Assembly (NCBI GenBank): GCA_964610765.1
Contig: CAZSWS010000034.1
Location: forward strand, 1-29,050
Direction: 5' to 3'
Length of the DNA: 29,050 bases
Origin: CAZSWS01 sp964610765
GTDB lineage: Bacteria > Bacteroidota > Bacteroidia > Bacteroidales > Tannerellaceae
The notes under the pieces are model-generated. The model did no database searches. It was not told the DNA's origin and was given only the letters and a program-made list of their open reading frames with translations. Below, in pieces: positions 6,983 through 16,359 of the stretch (position 1 is its first letter; every line of letters starts with the position of its first letter). A program made the translations under genes and the position numbers.

Positions 6983-8401
6983 TTAGTTCCAGTTACTTTT
7001 TTCAGAAAACAAGCTATCAGACAGCGACCATTGGATGGTTTCGCTTTCAGAAACTCCCATACCTACCTCCTCGGATAGCTTCTCAAGCATCAACTCCTCT
7101 TCGGTGTTATAATGCGTAAGAATATCGGCAAACCAGTCAGCATCACCCAGCTTCATATAAAAAGACGAAACTAAGTCTAGCAAATGACGTGCCTGTTCAA
7201 ACTCATTTTCTTCGGGATATAGATGAGATAAAGCGCTCAATATTTTAGAGAAGACCAGTTGCTCAAAATCAATAGAAATCAACTTATTCATCACAAACAA
7301 GTATCTCTTAGCATCATTCTCTATATCAAAAAAATCTGCTGTAAATAAATTGGATGCATCAGCCATATCTTCTAGCTCAGGCATATATTCATTCAAATCG
7401 GCTAATCTTTGCTTAGCTTCTTCCTCACGATTGGTTTCGATACAAATGTATATACCGTTCAAATAAAAATTCAGAACCGATCTTTTATCGCTGTCCGGAA
7501 CCTCCATTTGCATCAAAACGGCATAAGCCGATTCAAAATTCTCCACTTGGATATAACACGATAATAGATAGGGACTGATAAATGAACGTTCGAGAAGATT
7601 CTGATCCAATAATTCCTCCGCTACCTCAATCGTCTTTAAGTAGTTATGATTAAAATAAAGACAGAGCATTTTCAATGTTTGCAACTCTACAATCTCTACC
7701 TGATCGTCTTCACATGAGAGCGCATAGTCAAATGCTTCAATCGCTGCATCATACTCACTGCGTATGGAGTGAAGTTTTCCTTTCAACGACCAATAATATG
7801 CATTAAAAGGATCTAACTCGACCAAATGATTAAACTCATTCAAGGCTTCATCAGACGAACCAAACTCCTGAAGCAGCAATGCATAGTCTTCCTTCAATAG
7901 CTGATTATCCGGAAACATCCGGGTTGCTTTCTTCAGACACTCATAAGCAAACTGCGAATAGTCCATATTTAGACTCAACATCACAATACGCTCATACAGA
8001 TACTCCATCTCAACCAGTCCTTCTTTCTCTAAAGCGATGATATACTGTTCCAGCTCATCTGTTTTCCCCATGTACAACAAGTACTCAGCCCGAATCACTT
8101 TAAATTCGGCTTCGCCTTCATGCTGTTTCAGCTTCTGACGCACCAATTCAAAATTAGAGGAAGCCATACTCAATCGGCATAGCCTTTCGTCTAGCTGCGA
8201 ATCAAAGGGATAAAGCGTGGAGGCATAAGCAGAGATCTGCTCACAAAGTTCAGCACTCACTTCGCTGCACGCATCCGGATAGTTTACCTCAAAGCATTGT
8301 AATATGTAGTCTAATACGTCTAGCATATCATCCAGACCCAAATAAGGTCTTTCTCCGGATTGATATGCTTTGAGAAATGTAGTAATTTCTTTATCTGACA
8401 T
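6983..8401 (-). CDS. Tetratricopeptide repeat protein
   Basis: A 472-residue soluble, acidic protein built largely of TPR-like helical hairpins. The clearest units are near residues 150-240 (YECLKKATRMFPDNQLLKED, ALNEFNHLVELDPFNAYYWS, AAIEAFDYALSCEDDQ). There is no signal peptide, membrane segment or enzymatic motif, so it is probably a cytoplasmic scaffold or adaptor. Partners cannot be guessed from the sequence. It starts 24 bases after the glnS stop on the same strand and has no visible promoter of its own, so it is likely transcribed with glnS. A weak terminator follows. Confidence 0.85.
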   Translation of the reverse strand: MSDKEITTFLKAYQSGERPYLGLDDMLDVLDYILQCFEVNYPDACSEVSAELCEQISAYASTLYPFDSQLDERLCRLSMASSNFELVRQKLKQHEGEAEFKVIRAEYLLYMGKTDELEQYIIALEKEGLVEMEYLYERIVMLSLNMDYSQFAYECLKKATRMFPDNQLLKEDYALLLQEFGSSDEALNEFNHLVELDPFNAYYWSLKGKLHSIRSEYDAAIEAFDYALSCEDDQVEIVELQTLKMLCLYFNHNYLKTIEVAEELLDQNLLERSFISPYLLSCYIQVENFESAYAVLMQMEVPDSDKRSVLNFYLNGIYICIETNREEEAKQRLADLNEYMPELEDMADASNLFTADFFDIENDAKRYLFVMNKLISIDFEQLVFSKILSALSHLYPEENEFEQARHLLDLVSSFYMKLGDADWFADILTHYNTEEELMLEKLSEEVGMGVSESETIQWSLSDSLFSEKSNWN

Positions 8402-8425
8402 TCTTCAATTTAAAAACCGGCTTTA

Positions 8426-10123
8426 TTAGTTTTTCGCACTCACCTTACTCCAAGTGTCCTTCAAAGAAACGGTGCGATTAAATATCAAGTGGTCTTTTTT
8501 ACTGTCGGGGTCTAAGTTAAAATAGCCGGTACGCTGAAACTGGAAGTGGTCATATGGCTTCGCAGTAGCTAATTCTTCTTCTACACGACAATTAGTCAAC
8601 ACTTTCAAAGAGTCCGGATTCAACAGTTCCAGGAAGTCCACTTCTTTGTTAGCCAATGGATCTTCTTCCGTAAATAAGCGGTCATACAAACGCACTTCAG
8701 CCGGCAAACTATGTGCCGCAGAAACCCAATGAATAGTTCCTTTTACTTTACGTCCACTATTGGGCATACCACTTTTTGTATCCGGAAAATATTCTGCATA
8801 TACTTCTGTCACATTCCCATCTTCATCTTTCTTGAATCCGGTACAGACAACGATATAAGCACTTTTCAGACGCACTTCTTTTCCGGGAGTCAACCGGAAG
8901 TACTTCTTAGGTGCATCTTCCATAAAGTCTGTCCTTTCAATATATAGTTCTTTCGAGAAAGCCATGCTATGTGTACCATCCTCTTCTCGCTCCGGGTTGT
9001 TTTGCATCTCAACATATTCTGTTTGACCTTCCGGATAGTTGGTGATGATTAATTTAATTGGATCCAACACCGCAGATACACGCTTGGAGTTCGCATTCAA
9101 GTCTTCACGAACAGAATGTTCTAACAAAGCAACATCAATAGTTCCGTCATATTTGGTATAACCAATCCGCTTAATAAAGTTTTTAATAGATTGAGGGGTA
9201 TAGCCTCTTCTCCGATACCCACTAATAGTAGGCATGCGCGGATCATCCCAACCAGTTACTTTTCCTTCTTTCACCAACTGCATCAATTTACGTTTGCTCA
9301 TTACTGTATAAGTAAGGTTCAAACGGTTGAACTCTATTTGTTGAGGACGATAGTTGTTCGTTTGCAGTAAGTCGATAAAATAATCATATAACGGACGATG
9401 AACTTCAAACTCAAGTGTACACAATGAATGGGTTACATTTTCAAAGAAGTCACTTTGTCCATGTGCAAAGTCATACATCGGATATATTTTCCATGTAGTC
9501 CCTGTACGATGATGTGGCGTATAAATGATACGATACATAATAGGGTCTCTGAAATGCATGTTCGAAGCCGCCATATCAATCTTAGCACGCAACGTCATAC
9601 GACCTTCCGGAAATTCACCGGCAGCCATACGCATAAACAAGTCCAGATTTTCTTCCACAGGTCGATCTCTATACGGACTGTTTGTTCCTGCTTGCGTAGG
9701 TGTTCCCTTTTGACGGGCAATCTCTTCTGCGCTTTGCTCGTCGATATAGGCATGTCCTTCTTTAATTAAGCGAATAGCAAAATCAAACAGTTGTTGGAAG
9801 TAGTCAGAAGCATAGTAGATATTTTCCCACTGGAATCCTAACCATTTAATATCCTCCATTATCGAATCTACATACTCCACATCTTCTTTTATAGGATTCG
9901 TATCGTCAAAGCGCAAATTACAAACGCCATCATAACGCTCGGCAATCCCAAAGTTTAAACAGATAGCCTTTGCATGACCGATATGCAAATAACCATTAGG
10001 CTCCGGCGGGAAGCGCGTTTGCACACGTTTACCGTTTCTTTCAGTCAGCAAGTCTTTTTCAACTATTTGTTCTATAAAGTTCAAGCTTCTCTTTTCTTCT
10101 TCTTTGATTGTATTATCGGCCAT
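8426..10123 (-). CDS. glnS: Glutaminyl-tRNA synthetase
   Basis: Class I aminoacyl-tRNA synthetase charging tRNA-Gln. The 565-residue protein begins its catalytic domain with TRFPPEPNGYLHIGHAKA (HIGH at residues 47-50), continues with NLRFDDTNPIKEDVEYVDSI, YPMYDFAHGQSD and the KMSKS-equivalent VMSKRKL, and ends with the beta-barrel anticodon-binding domains. Length is close to E. coli GlnRS (554). The glutaminyl type, rather than a GluRS, is supported by the long C-terminal barrel region. The gene has a -7 box about 114 bases upstream and is followed by the TPR gene in the same operon. Presence of GlnRS means direct charging of tRNA-Gln is possible here. Confidence 0.97.
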   Translation of the reverse strand: MADNTIKEEEKRSLNFIEQIVEKDLLTERNGKRVQTRFPPEPNGYLHIGHAKAICLNFGIAERYDGVCNLRFDDTNPIKEDVEYVDSIMEDIKWLGFQWENIYYASDYFQQLFDFAIRLIKEGHAYIDEQSAEEIARQKGTPTQAGTNSPYRDRPVEENLDLFMRMAAGEFPEGRMTLRAKIDMAASNMHFRDPIMYRIIYTPHHRTGTTWKIYPMYDFAHGQSDFFENVTHSLCTLEFEVHRPLYDYFIDLLQTNNYRPQQIEFNRLNLTYTVMSKRKLMQLVKEGKVTGWDDPRMPTISGYRRRGYTPQSIKNFIKRIGYTKYDGTIDVALLEHSVREDLNANSKRVSAVLDPIKLIITNYPEGQTEYVEMQNNPEREEDGTHSMAFSKELYIERTDFMEDAPKKYFRLTPGKEVRLKSAYIVVCTGFKKDEDGNVTEVYAEYFPDTKSGMPNSGRKVKGTIHWVSAAHSLPAEVRLYDRLFTEEDPLANKEVDFLELLNPDSLKVLTNCRVEEELATAKPYDHFQFQRTGYFNLDPDSKKDHLIFNRTVSLKDTWSKVSAKN

Positions 10124-10236
10124 AGGTCAGATGTTTTGATATTGTTATTTTCTTAGGTGATATTCTTTCGTATAGTTATATAAAAAACAAGCAACCATCT
10201 TTCCTCTTTATCACAGCATCAAATGATTGCAAGGTG

Positions 10237-10244
10237 CAAATTTA
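10237..10244 (-). promoter_or_regulatory. Likely -7 promoter element for glnS
   Basis: Minus strand TAAATTTG fits TAnnTTTG. It lies in the 212-base gap upstream of glnS and would give a leader of about 107 bases. No convincing -33 element is seen. Confidence 0.45.
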
Positions 10245-10335
10245 GCTATTTCTTTTTTAATATTCGTAGCTATCAACTTATTGTCAAAAAATACAGGAGA
10301 ATTTTCCTTTTCTAAAAGGCTGCATATCCATGTAG

Positions 10336-11172
10336 TTACACCTCATTCATTTGCTTGAAGTGTTTTAAAAAGAACAGCAAATGGTAGTCTAATGAATTTA
10401 CCCAATAAGGCCATTCATGCCCCCCGGGTCGTATAATAAAGTCATGAGCAATCTTCCGATCCAGCATTTTTTGATGAATAGCCCGGTTTACTCCCAGAAA
10501 AAAATCACTTGAACCACAATCAATAATCAACTGCGGCTTCCCACTCTCCATCGTTTCCACCAAATTAATCACTGAATGCTTCGCCCATACATCCGGATTT
10601 TCATCCATTTCACCCAGTTGTTTTTTCATTTCCCAATTGTCCGGAAAAGGACAAATATCCAACCCTCCACTCATACTGCCCGCAACACCAAATACTTCCG
10701 GATGACGGATTGCCAACCATAATGCTCCGTGCCCACCCATGCTCAACCCGCTGATGGCTCGTTTGTTCGGATTATCCTCAACAGCATACTGTTTCTGTAT
10801 ATAATTCACTAACTCTTTAGACACAAAGGTTTCAAACTGACTACCGGGGTCTTTCGGACTATCCCAATACCAACTATTCTCTCCATCAGGACAAACAAAT
10901 AAAAGGTTAAACCGATCAGCCACTTCGGGCAAATCTGTACGCTTATCAATCCAGTTTCGAGCATCGCCGGTATATCCATGCAATAAATAAACAGAAGCGG
11001 CCAATTCTTGTTGCTTTTCAGGAACCACGACAATCACTTCAATCTTTCGTTTCATCACTTCGCTATAAACAGCTAAAGTATCCACCTTAGCAGCTTGTAG
11101 TGTGATTGAAACAAACAACATAAACATTCCAACAAGCCAGGTTCTCAACCCGGTTTTACGCATATACATCAT
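10336..11172 (-). CDS. Secreted esterase of the FrmB / putative esterase family (alpha/beta hydrolase)
   Basis: A 278-residue protein with an N-terminal signal sequence (hydrophobic residues about 11-27, ending LQAA), so exported to the periplasm or beyond. The alpha/beta-hydrolase fold of the PF00756 type is shown by VYLLHGYTGDARNW, the nucleophile elbow GLSMGG with S144, the later DCGSSDFFLG with the likely catalytic Asp, and GGHEWPYW with the His. Relatives include S-formylglutathione hydrolase, antigen 85 and the feruloyl/acetyl-xylan esterases of gut Bacteroides. The signal peptide favours a polysaccharide or ester-degrading role, but no carbohydrate-active neighbours support a substrate. 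ATG at 11172 or at 11163 (MRKTG) are both possible starts. Confidence 0.88.
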   Translation of the reverse strand: MMYMRKTGLRTWLVGMFMLFVSITLQAAKVDTLAVYSEVMKRKIEVIVVVPEKQQELAASVYLLHGYTGDARNWIDKRTDLPEVADRFNLLFVCPDGENSWYWDSPKDPGSQFETFVSKELVNYIQKQYAVEDNPNKRAISGLSMGGHGALWLAIRHPEVFGVAGSMSGGLDICPFPDNWEMKKQLGEMDENPDVWAKHSVINLVETMESGKPQLIIDCGSSDFFLGVNRAIHQKMLDRKIAHDFIIRPGGHEWPYWVNSLDYHLLFFLKHFKQMNEV

Positions 11173-11308
11173 GTAAAGGTTTTATAGTTAGCAAAACAAA
11201 TCATACATCCTCTCTCCCAACCCAAGGGTTCAACTAGCTAGTAAAGGTAAATATTATTTTTTGGAAATAAATACAGCTACAAAGCCGTTCCGCTTAAACA
11301 AGCAACCA

Positions 11309-13963
11309 CTACAAACTAAACCAGTAGTTTATTTTCATCATAAACGTATTCGTGGCAGAAAGCCCAAACATCCGGTCTAAATTACTTCCCCATCCTGAAC
11401 GATAGTGATCGTCTTGATTGCTCCGGTTATGCTCCCAAACCAAATAGAGGGTCGACCCCGGCAGATACTCCCAGCGAGCGACCAGATTAGAACGAAATTC
11501 ATTGAAGCTGAAATTTGGATTCGGAAACGAAAAAGAGTCTCCTTCTTGCGCAACCACATAACGACCATCCTGAGTGCTTATTTGACTGTCAGCGAACTCA
11601 GAAAACCGCTTTTCTCGCTGACGAGAGCGCGTATCCGCTGCTTGCTTAAAGCGATCAAACCGGGCGATAGAGGTAAACGGAGCCCCATAATATTGAATGG
11701 ATATATCCGGGGTCACATTCACTTGCAGTCTCATCGTTAAACCATACGTTTCCTGCTTCATACGCCCCATGATATAGCGAGATTTAACCGTCTGTTCAGT
11801 GGGTGAAACTGTTGCTACATATTGCTGGTTATCTTGATTCCACGCATAACTGACTTGTCCGGTCAAGTGGATATGCTTCCCTAATCGAAACGTCAGGCTG
11901 GGACGTATCTCGTTATATTTGGTTATACCATCCAAGTAGTGACGCCCCTCGTACTCCATCCGCGCCATTAGTTTACGTGCTCTATCGGTATTAAAAGTAA
12001 CAAGGGTTTTGAAATTAGCATCGTATCGCATATCCGGACCTCCTCGCAACACACGACTATCCAGCGTGTTCCAACTAAACGTTTCTTTGATATTTGTTTC
12101 TATCCGATGTCCGGTCGTTAAACTTTGCCATTGCAATGAAAGGTCATTATTCACCATCGTTCCACCATAGTCCCACACGTTTTTCTGTTTCAGGTTGATA
12201 CCGGCAAATCGAAAAGGCCCCCACGGATCAGTTCGTCGAAAAGCAATTTCCGACTCGTTAGACCGAAAGTCCGCCTGCTTCATATAGCCCACATCATTCA
12301 AGTCAAAGCCCGGAGACGACCAACTGTAAGTTTCAGAAAACACCCACTGCGCATTCCCTTTCCTTCCGGCTTTCACATAACCACCCGTTCCTTGCAACGA
12401 CCGCTTGTCCGGGTCTAAATTCAGATAATCCTCTCCCGACTCACGTTGATAATAATGGGAAGCATTCATCTTCGTATGCAACAAAGCTGATGGTGAACCA
12501 TGCAGCGAACTGAACATCGCTTTGGCATCGACATAATACAATCGATTCGCAAAGTATTGGGTGAAATCAATCCCGGCAGTAAATGCATTTTCAATCATCA
12601 CATCTTTCAGATGTTTTGCATCCAAATCTCTATTAACAGACGTAACCATCCCACCTAAAAGTGTATTCCCCTCCCAGTTTTTCTGAACACGGGCAATCGT
12701 ATAGTTTGTCAAGGGTTCTGTCACCTCTTTCCCACGTTCACCGTTACGCATCACTTTAGATGAAGTACGTGCCGTCACACTTTCCAACACGCCTATCGTA
12801 ACTCCTTTTTTATTCGTTCCGGTCAGTTTTAAAGCTCCGATAATAGGAATATACTGAGGGGTAGCCGCAAAACTTTCTTGATTGTCAACCAACGGGCGAT
12901 AACTAGGCATAGAACCAATCCTACGCGTATAAAACATCTTATCCTCCTCATTATCAAACTCCAGTATATGTCTTCCCTCCAAAAAGAAAGGTCGTTTCTC
13001 TTCGTAGAAAGTCTCATAAGCAGACAGATTCATCACCGATGGATCTACTTCTACCTGACCATAATCCGGATTAATCGTTAAGTCAAGCGTAAAATCACGC
13101 AAAGCAAATTTGGCATCCAGCCCGGCATTGCCTTCCCATTTATCCCCCTTTTGAAAAGGACTTCCGGGTATTTTCGGTTCATTGCGATATTTCCCCATCA
13201 CGTATGGAAGAAATTCAACTCCACGCGGTTTGGGCAAGTCGTCCATTCCATGCATTTCTCCAAAAGAAAACACATGTCCATTATTCTTGATAGGAATTAA
13301 GCTCCAGTTCTGTACTTCATTGTTCCGACGGATTATCCGACGTACATGCAAGCCCCACACACCTTCTTGATTATCCTGATTATAACGCAACTGACTAAAA
13401 GGAATACGCAGTTCGGCTGTCCAACATGAATCAGCTTTATCGATATAGGTACGACCTTCCCACACCGCATTCCAGCTTAAATTGACAGAGAGTTTGTCTG
13501 TCACCGTCAAATCGGTTTTATTACCTCCTAAGTTGATGTTAAATTCCGGCGCGGCACGATAATCATGGTACGTATCGAATGCAATACTTATCAAGTCGCC
13601 ATTGCTGTTATCATCCCGATTACCGATAAAGGCATTCATTCTTTCGGGAAATTCATCTTTACAATATACTCCCACGTAGATATTTTCATCGTCATAAAAC
13701 AATTTCACTCGTGTCCATGAAGCAGTAAATACGCGTTCAAAAGGAATAACTTGCGAAAACTTTTCCGACCACTCGCCTTCATGCTTCCAAACGTCTTCAT
13801 TCAGTCGACCATCAATGCGCGGTTTTATGCCTTTCTCCAGTTTTGTGATGTTATAAACACGTTTATAAGCATCTTCAAAAGTAACCACTTCTTTTCGGGC
13901 ATCTTCTTGGGCAAAGCAAACAATCGTTACAATTAAAAAACAAAAGGAGCATAGATATTTCAT
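11309..13963 (-). CDS. DUF5916 outer-membrane-type protein with CBM9-like N-terminal domain
   Basis: An 884-residue exported protein. A signal peptide covers residues 1 to about 18 (ending VCFAQ). Residues about 45-215 look like a carbohydrate-binding family 9-like domain (PRIDGRLNEDVWKHEGEWSE, VKLFYDDENIYVGVYCKDE). The rest is the DUF5916 region, rich in alternating aromatic/polar strands, ending in an aromatic C-terminus (NTFMMKINYWFSL) as expected for a beta-barrel inserted in the outer membrane. The motif YETFYEEKRPFFLEGRHI is typical of the family. Function of DUF5916 proteins is not established. The gene stands alone: 136 bases separate its stop from the esterase start. No -7 box was found upstream. 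Confidence 0.9.
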   Translation of the reverse strand: MKYLCSFCFLIVTIVCFAQEDARKEVVTFEDAYKRVYNITKLEKGIKPRIDGRLNEDVWKHEGEWSEKFSQVIPFERVFTASWTRVKLFYDDENIYVGVYCKDEFPERMNAFIGNRDDNSNGDLISIAFDTYHDYRAAPEFNINLGGNKTDLTVTDKLSVNLSWNAVWEGRTYIDKADSCWTAELRIPFSQLRYNQDNQEGVWGLHVRRIIRRNNEVQNWSLIPIKNNGHVFSFGEMHGMDDLPKPRGVEFLPYVMGKYRNEPKIPGSPFQKGDKWEGNAGLDAKFALRDFTLDLTINPDYGQVEVDPSVMNLSAYETFYEEKRPFFLEGRHILEFDNEEDKMFYTRRIGSMPSYRPLVDNQESFAATPQYIPIIGALKLTGTNKKGVTIGVLESVTARTSSKVMRNGERGKEVTEPLTNYTIARVQKNWEGNTLLGGMVTSVNRDLDAKHLKDVMIENAFTAGIDFTQYFANRLYYVDAKAMFSSLHGSPSALLHTKMNASHYYQRESGEDYLNLDPDKRSLQGTGGYVKAGRKGNAQWVFSETYSWSSPGFDLNDVGYMKQADFRSNESEIAFRRTDPWGPFRFAGINLKQKNVWDYGGTMVNNDLSLQWQSLTTGHRIETNIKETFSWNTLDSRVLRGGPDMRYDANFKTLVTFNTDRARKLMARMEYEGRHYLDGITKYNEIRPSLTFRLGKHIHLTGQVSYAWNQDNQQYVATVSPTEQTVKSRYIMGRMKQETYGLTMRLQVNVTPDISIQYYGAPFTSIARFDRFKQAADTRSRQREKRFSEFADSQISTQDGRYVVAQEGDSFSFPNPNFSFNEFRSNLVARWEYLPGSTLYLVWEHNRSNQDDHYRSGWGSNLDRMFGLSATNTFMMKINYWFSL

Positions 13964-14003
13964 ACGTTATTATTTTATTTTTCTCCAAGGTCGTATAGAA
14001 CTC

Positions 14004-14052
14004 ACATGATTTTTCATTCTCGTGGGTTTGAGTGATTTAACAAAAATCATGT
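14004..14052. repeat. Inverted repeat near the DUF5916 gene start
   Basis: Perfect 11-bp arms separated by 27 bases. It lies 41 bases upstream of the DUF5916 start codon, so it could be an operator or part of the leader region. Confidence 0.6.
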
Positions 14053-14262
14053 ATCGTTTCATAGGTCATGCAGTCATACACAAAACAAGGCTACACAGAT
14101 TGAGCGTATTGTTGGTTAAAAACACACACAATAATCAGGAACCTCATTATTTGGGTAATGGGTTAAGGGTTTATACGTTAAGAGCTGCAAGATACGGATT
14201 AAAACAAAGTCAGATACTATAATCCACCTATTCTTTTCAGTAAAAAGCCAGGATGATTTAAT

Positions 14263-14343
14263 CTTTCAACGTTCGTTAAAAGCTCTTTCAACGAACGTTG
14301 AAAGCTCTTCCGACGAGGCTCAAAAGCTCTTTTAAGCCTTGTC
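14263..14343. repeat. Tandem hairpin repeat array
   Basis: Two adjacent hairpins with the same core. The first pairs 14263-14277 with 14290-14304 perfectly over 15 bp, around the core AAAAGCTCTTTC (14278-14289). The second pairs 14312-14321 with 14334-14343 (one G-T wobble, one mismatch) around AAAAGCTCTTTT (14322-14333). A third copy of the core, AAAGCTCTTCC, lies between them at 14301-14311. Core copies are spaced 21-23 bases, and each core is itself self-complementary. Confidence 0.75.
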
Positions 14344-14419
14344 AAAAGATTAGTTAGGTCTAGTCTTTCACATAAAAGGGTCTACCGATTGCACTAAACA
14401 TCCCTGTTGAATAAATCAG

Positions 14420-14456
14420 TTTCCCCTTTCTACTTTCCCCTTTTTACTTTCTACTC
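14420..14456. repeat. Pyrimidine-tract direct repeat
   Basis: TTTCCCCTTTCTAC, TTTCCCCTTTTTAC and TTTCTAC follow one another: three degenerate copies of a pyrimidine unit. A similar tract lies at about 17451-17486 in the other repeat-rich gap. Confidence 0.55.
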
Positions 14457-14499
14457 CAAAATACTGCCTAAAACATCCTTTTATCCCAAAGTTATCTAT

Positions 14500-14507
14500 T
14501 ACTTTTG
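14500..14507 (+). promoter_or_regulatory. Likely -7 promoter element for the GT39 gene
   Basis: TACTTTTG fits TAnnTTTG, 88 bases before the ATG at 14596. No clear -33 element. Confidence 0.45.
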
Positions 14508-14595
14508 CAGCGTCAATCAGCTTAAGAGCTTATCATAAACAGATTAACTTAAAGACAAACAGTTTATACGCTTTCTATATATAAGGTAAAGAAAA

Positions 14596-16350
14596 ATGAA
14601 CAAAGCACCTTTATCAACTACGCTCTCCTACCGCTGGGCACTCTTAGCCATCATTGCTTTAGCTGCCTTTTCAACCCTTCCATGGATTGGATTCAGCGAG
14701 TTTTACACCAAAGGAGAACCGCGTGAGGCCGGACTTGTGGTGTATATGTTAGACCAAATGACTTGGGATGCATGGATTATCCCACAAAGCTATGCGGATG
14801 AATTTGCCTACAAACCTCCCTTAACTCATTGGCTAATGGCGGTGTCCTCCATGATTTTCAACGGAGGAGAGGTATCTCCCTTAACAGCTAGAATACCCTC
14901 AGCTTTGGCACTAATCGTTATGATGGGAAGTTTCTTTGTTTTCATTGCCAAACGTCGCTCGATTAAAGAGGCCTTCATAGCCTGCTTCATTGCTATCACC
15001 TGTTTTGAGCTGCACCGTTCGGGCATGTCTTGCCGAATAGATATGGTATTATCCAGCCTGATGATAGGTGCACTCATGCAACTTTATTGTTGGTATGAAA
15101 AACGTAAGCCCAGTCAGCTAATAGCCGTTTGGGTGCTATTGAGCTTTGCCACCCTGGCTAAAGGACCGGTAGGATCGGTCGTTCCGCTGCTAATATTCTT
15201 TATATACTTATTGGCTGTTCGTGAGAAGTTTTGGAACGCATTCAAATGGTGTGTTATGTTCTTTTTTCCCGCACTTATCCTACCGGCTTTATGGTATTAT
15301 TTTGCCTACCAGATAGAAGGAGAACCGTTCCTGATTAAGAGCTTAAGTGAAAACGTAGGTCGTTTCTTAAGCTTAAAGACTGAAAACATGGGGGCAGACT
15401 ATGTGCTAGGTGTCGAAAATCCTTGGTACTACTACCCTCCTTCCATCTTAGGCGGGTTGATTCCGTGGACGATACTCTTACTTTTATCCATTCCTTTGAT
15501 TCCTTTCCGAAAAATCAAAAAGTTCAAAAACATCTTTAAAAACAGGGAGCAATGGCACCCATTGAATCTATTCTGTTTTATAACGATTGTAGTTTCTCTG
15601 ATTTTCTTCACGATACCCACGTCTAAAAGAAGTGTATATATCCTATACCTCTATCCCTTTTTTAGTTTCTACCTGGCTAGACTCTTCATGCTCTTGGCAG
15701 ATAGAAAACACATCGCCATCAATATCTCGACCGGCATTCTTGCCTCGGTGTCAATACTGGCGCTTGCCACGATGATTCTATCAGGCAGCAATATCGTGTC
15801 TTTGGAGGGATTGTCGGGTAGAGAAAGAACGGTGCACGATATAGAGCTATTTGTTGCCCTCTTCCGCAATCCCACATTCTGGGGATATACCACCATGTTA
15901 ATACTCGGATGTTTGGCAGTATATTCATTCGTCGCTTTATCAAAAAGCAGGGGTTATAAGATCTTATTTTTGGGATTTGCATTATCCTACACCATCAATA
16001 TTATGCAGGACTCTTATTTACTCCCGGCATTTAAGAATGCTTATTCGTCAAAACCTATTGCCGAAGCTTTCACTGCCAAATATAATTTGAGAGACAAAAC
16101 CTATGTCACCAACAATCTGCTTGCAGAATATTATAATATGTACGGATTGAATTACTATATGGGAAACAACTTTAAAAACTTCGAAAAAGAGCTACCCGAA
16201 GAAGGCTATTTCATTACCGGAAAAAGAGTCAATGAACGTTTCCGGGAAACGTATAGTGACAGGTATAACTTCACACTGCTGGAAGAGTCTCCCGACAGGT
16301 TCAATGATTTTCGCGATCAAATAATGTTGTTCCGATTTGAGAAGAAGTAA
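14596..16350 (+). CDS. GT39/ArnT-like membrane glycosyltransferase
   Basis: A 584-residue polytopic membrane protein with about a dozen hydrophobic segments and a soluble C-terminal part (about residues 490-584). The first periplasmic loop has SEFYTKGEPREAGLVVYMLD, matching the acidic catalytic loop of the ArnT/PMT (GT39, GT-C fold) superfamily, and the following KPPLTHWLMAVSSMIF is also typical. Such enzymes transfer a sugar from a polyprenyl phosphate donor to lipid A, protein or another acceptor on the periplasmic side. The acceptor is not evident. No polymyxin-type arn genes are nearby. It is alone on its strand, converging with the MBL-fold gene (9-base gap between stops). Confidence 0.9.
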   Translation: MNKAPLSTTLSYRWALLAIIALAAFSTLPWIGFSEFYTKGEPREAGLVVYMLDQMTWDAWIIPQSYADEFAYKPPLTHWLMAVSSMIFNGGEVSPLTARIPSALALIVMMGSFFVFIAKRRSIKEAFIACFIAITCFELHRSGMSCRIDMVLSSLMIGALMQLYCWYEKRKPSQLIAVWVLLSFATLAKGPVGSVVPLLIFFIYLLAVREKFWNAFKWCVMFFFPALILPALWYYFAYQIEGEPFLIKSLSENVGRFLSLKTENMGADYVLGVENPWYYYPPSILGGLIPWTILLLLSIPLIPFRKIKKFKNIFKNREQWHPLNLFCFITIVVSLIFFTIPTSKRSVYILYLYPFFSFYLARLFMLLADRKHIAINISTGILASVSILALATMILSGSNIVSLEGLSGRERTVHDIELFVALFRNPTFWGYTTMLILGCLAVYSFVALSKSRGYKILFLGFALSYTINIMQDSYLLPAFKNAYSSKPIAEAFTAKYNLRDKTYVTNNLLAEYYNMYGLNYYMGNNFKNFEKELPEEGYFITGKRVNERFRETYSDRYNFTLLEESPDRFNDFRDQIMLFRFEKK

Positions 16351-16359
16351 AAAAGGCTC

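Larger units (their letters stand above)
13964..14595. other. Long intergenic region with inverted repeats and pyrimidine tracts
   Basis: A 632-base gap between divergent genes. It contains an 11-bp inverted repeat (ACATGATTTTT 14004-14014 with its complement 14042-14052), a nested hairpin repeat array (14263-14343), a pyrimidine-rich repeat (14420-14456) and the likely promoter at 14500-14507. An open frame at 14022-14222 has no recognisable content. I see no tRNA or other known RNA. Confidence 0.7.

Noticed and set aside
11405..11740. Plus-strand frame within the DUF5916 gene
   Set aside because: It is a shadow of the well-supported leftward gene.
14022..14222. A 66-codon open frame in the gap upstream of the GT39 gene
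   Set aside because: Starts with GTG inside an inverted repeat, has no recognisable motif or ribosome-binding context, and composition is like the surrounding non-coding sequence.
14263..14343. A CRISPR array
   Set aside because: The repeated core is 12 bases with variable paired arms, not a constant repeat with unique spacers, and there are no cas genes.
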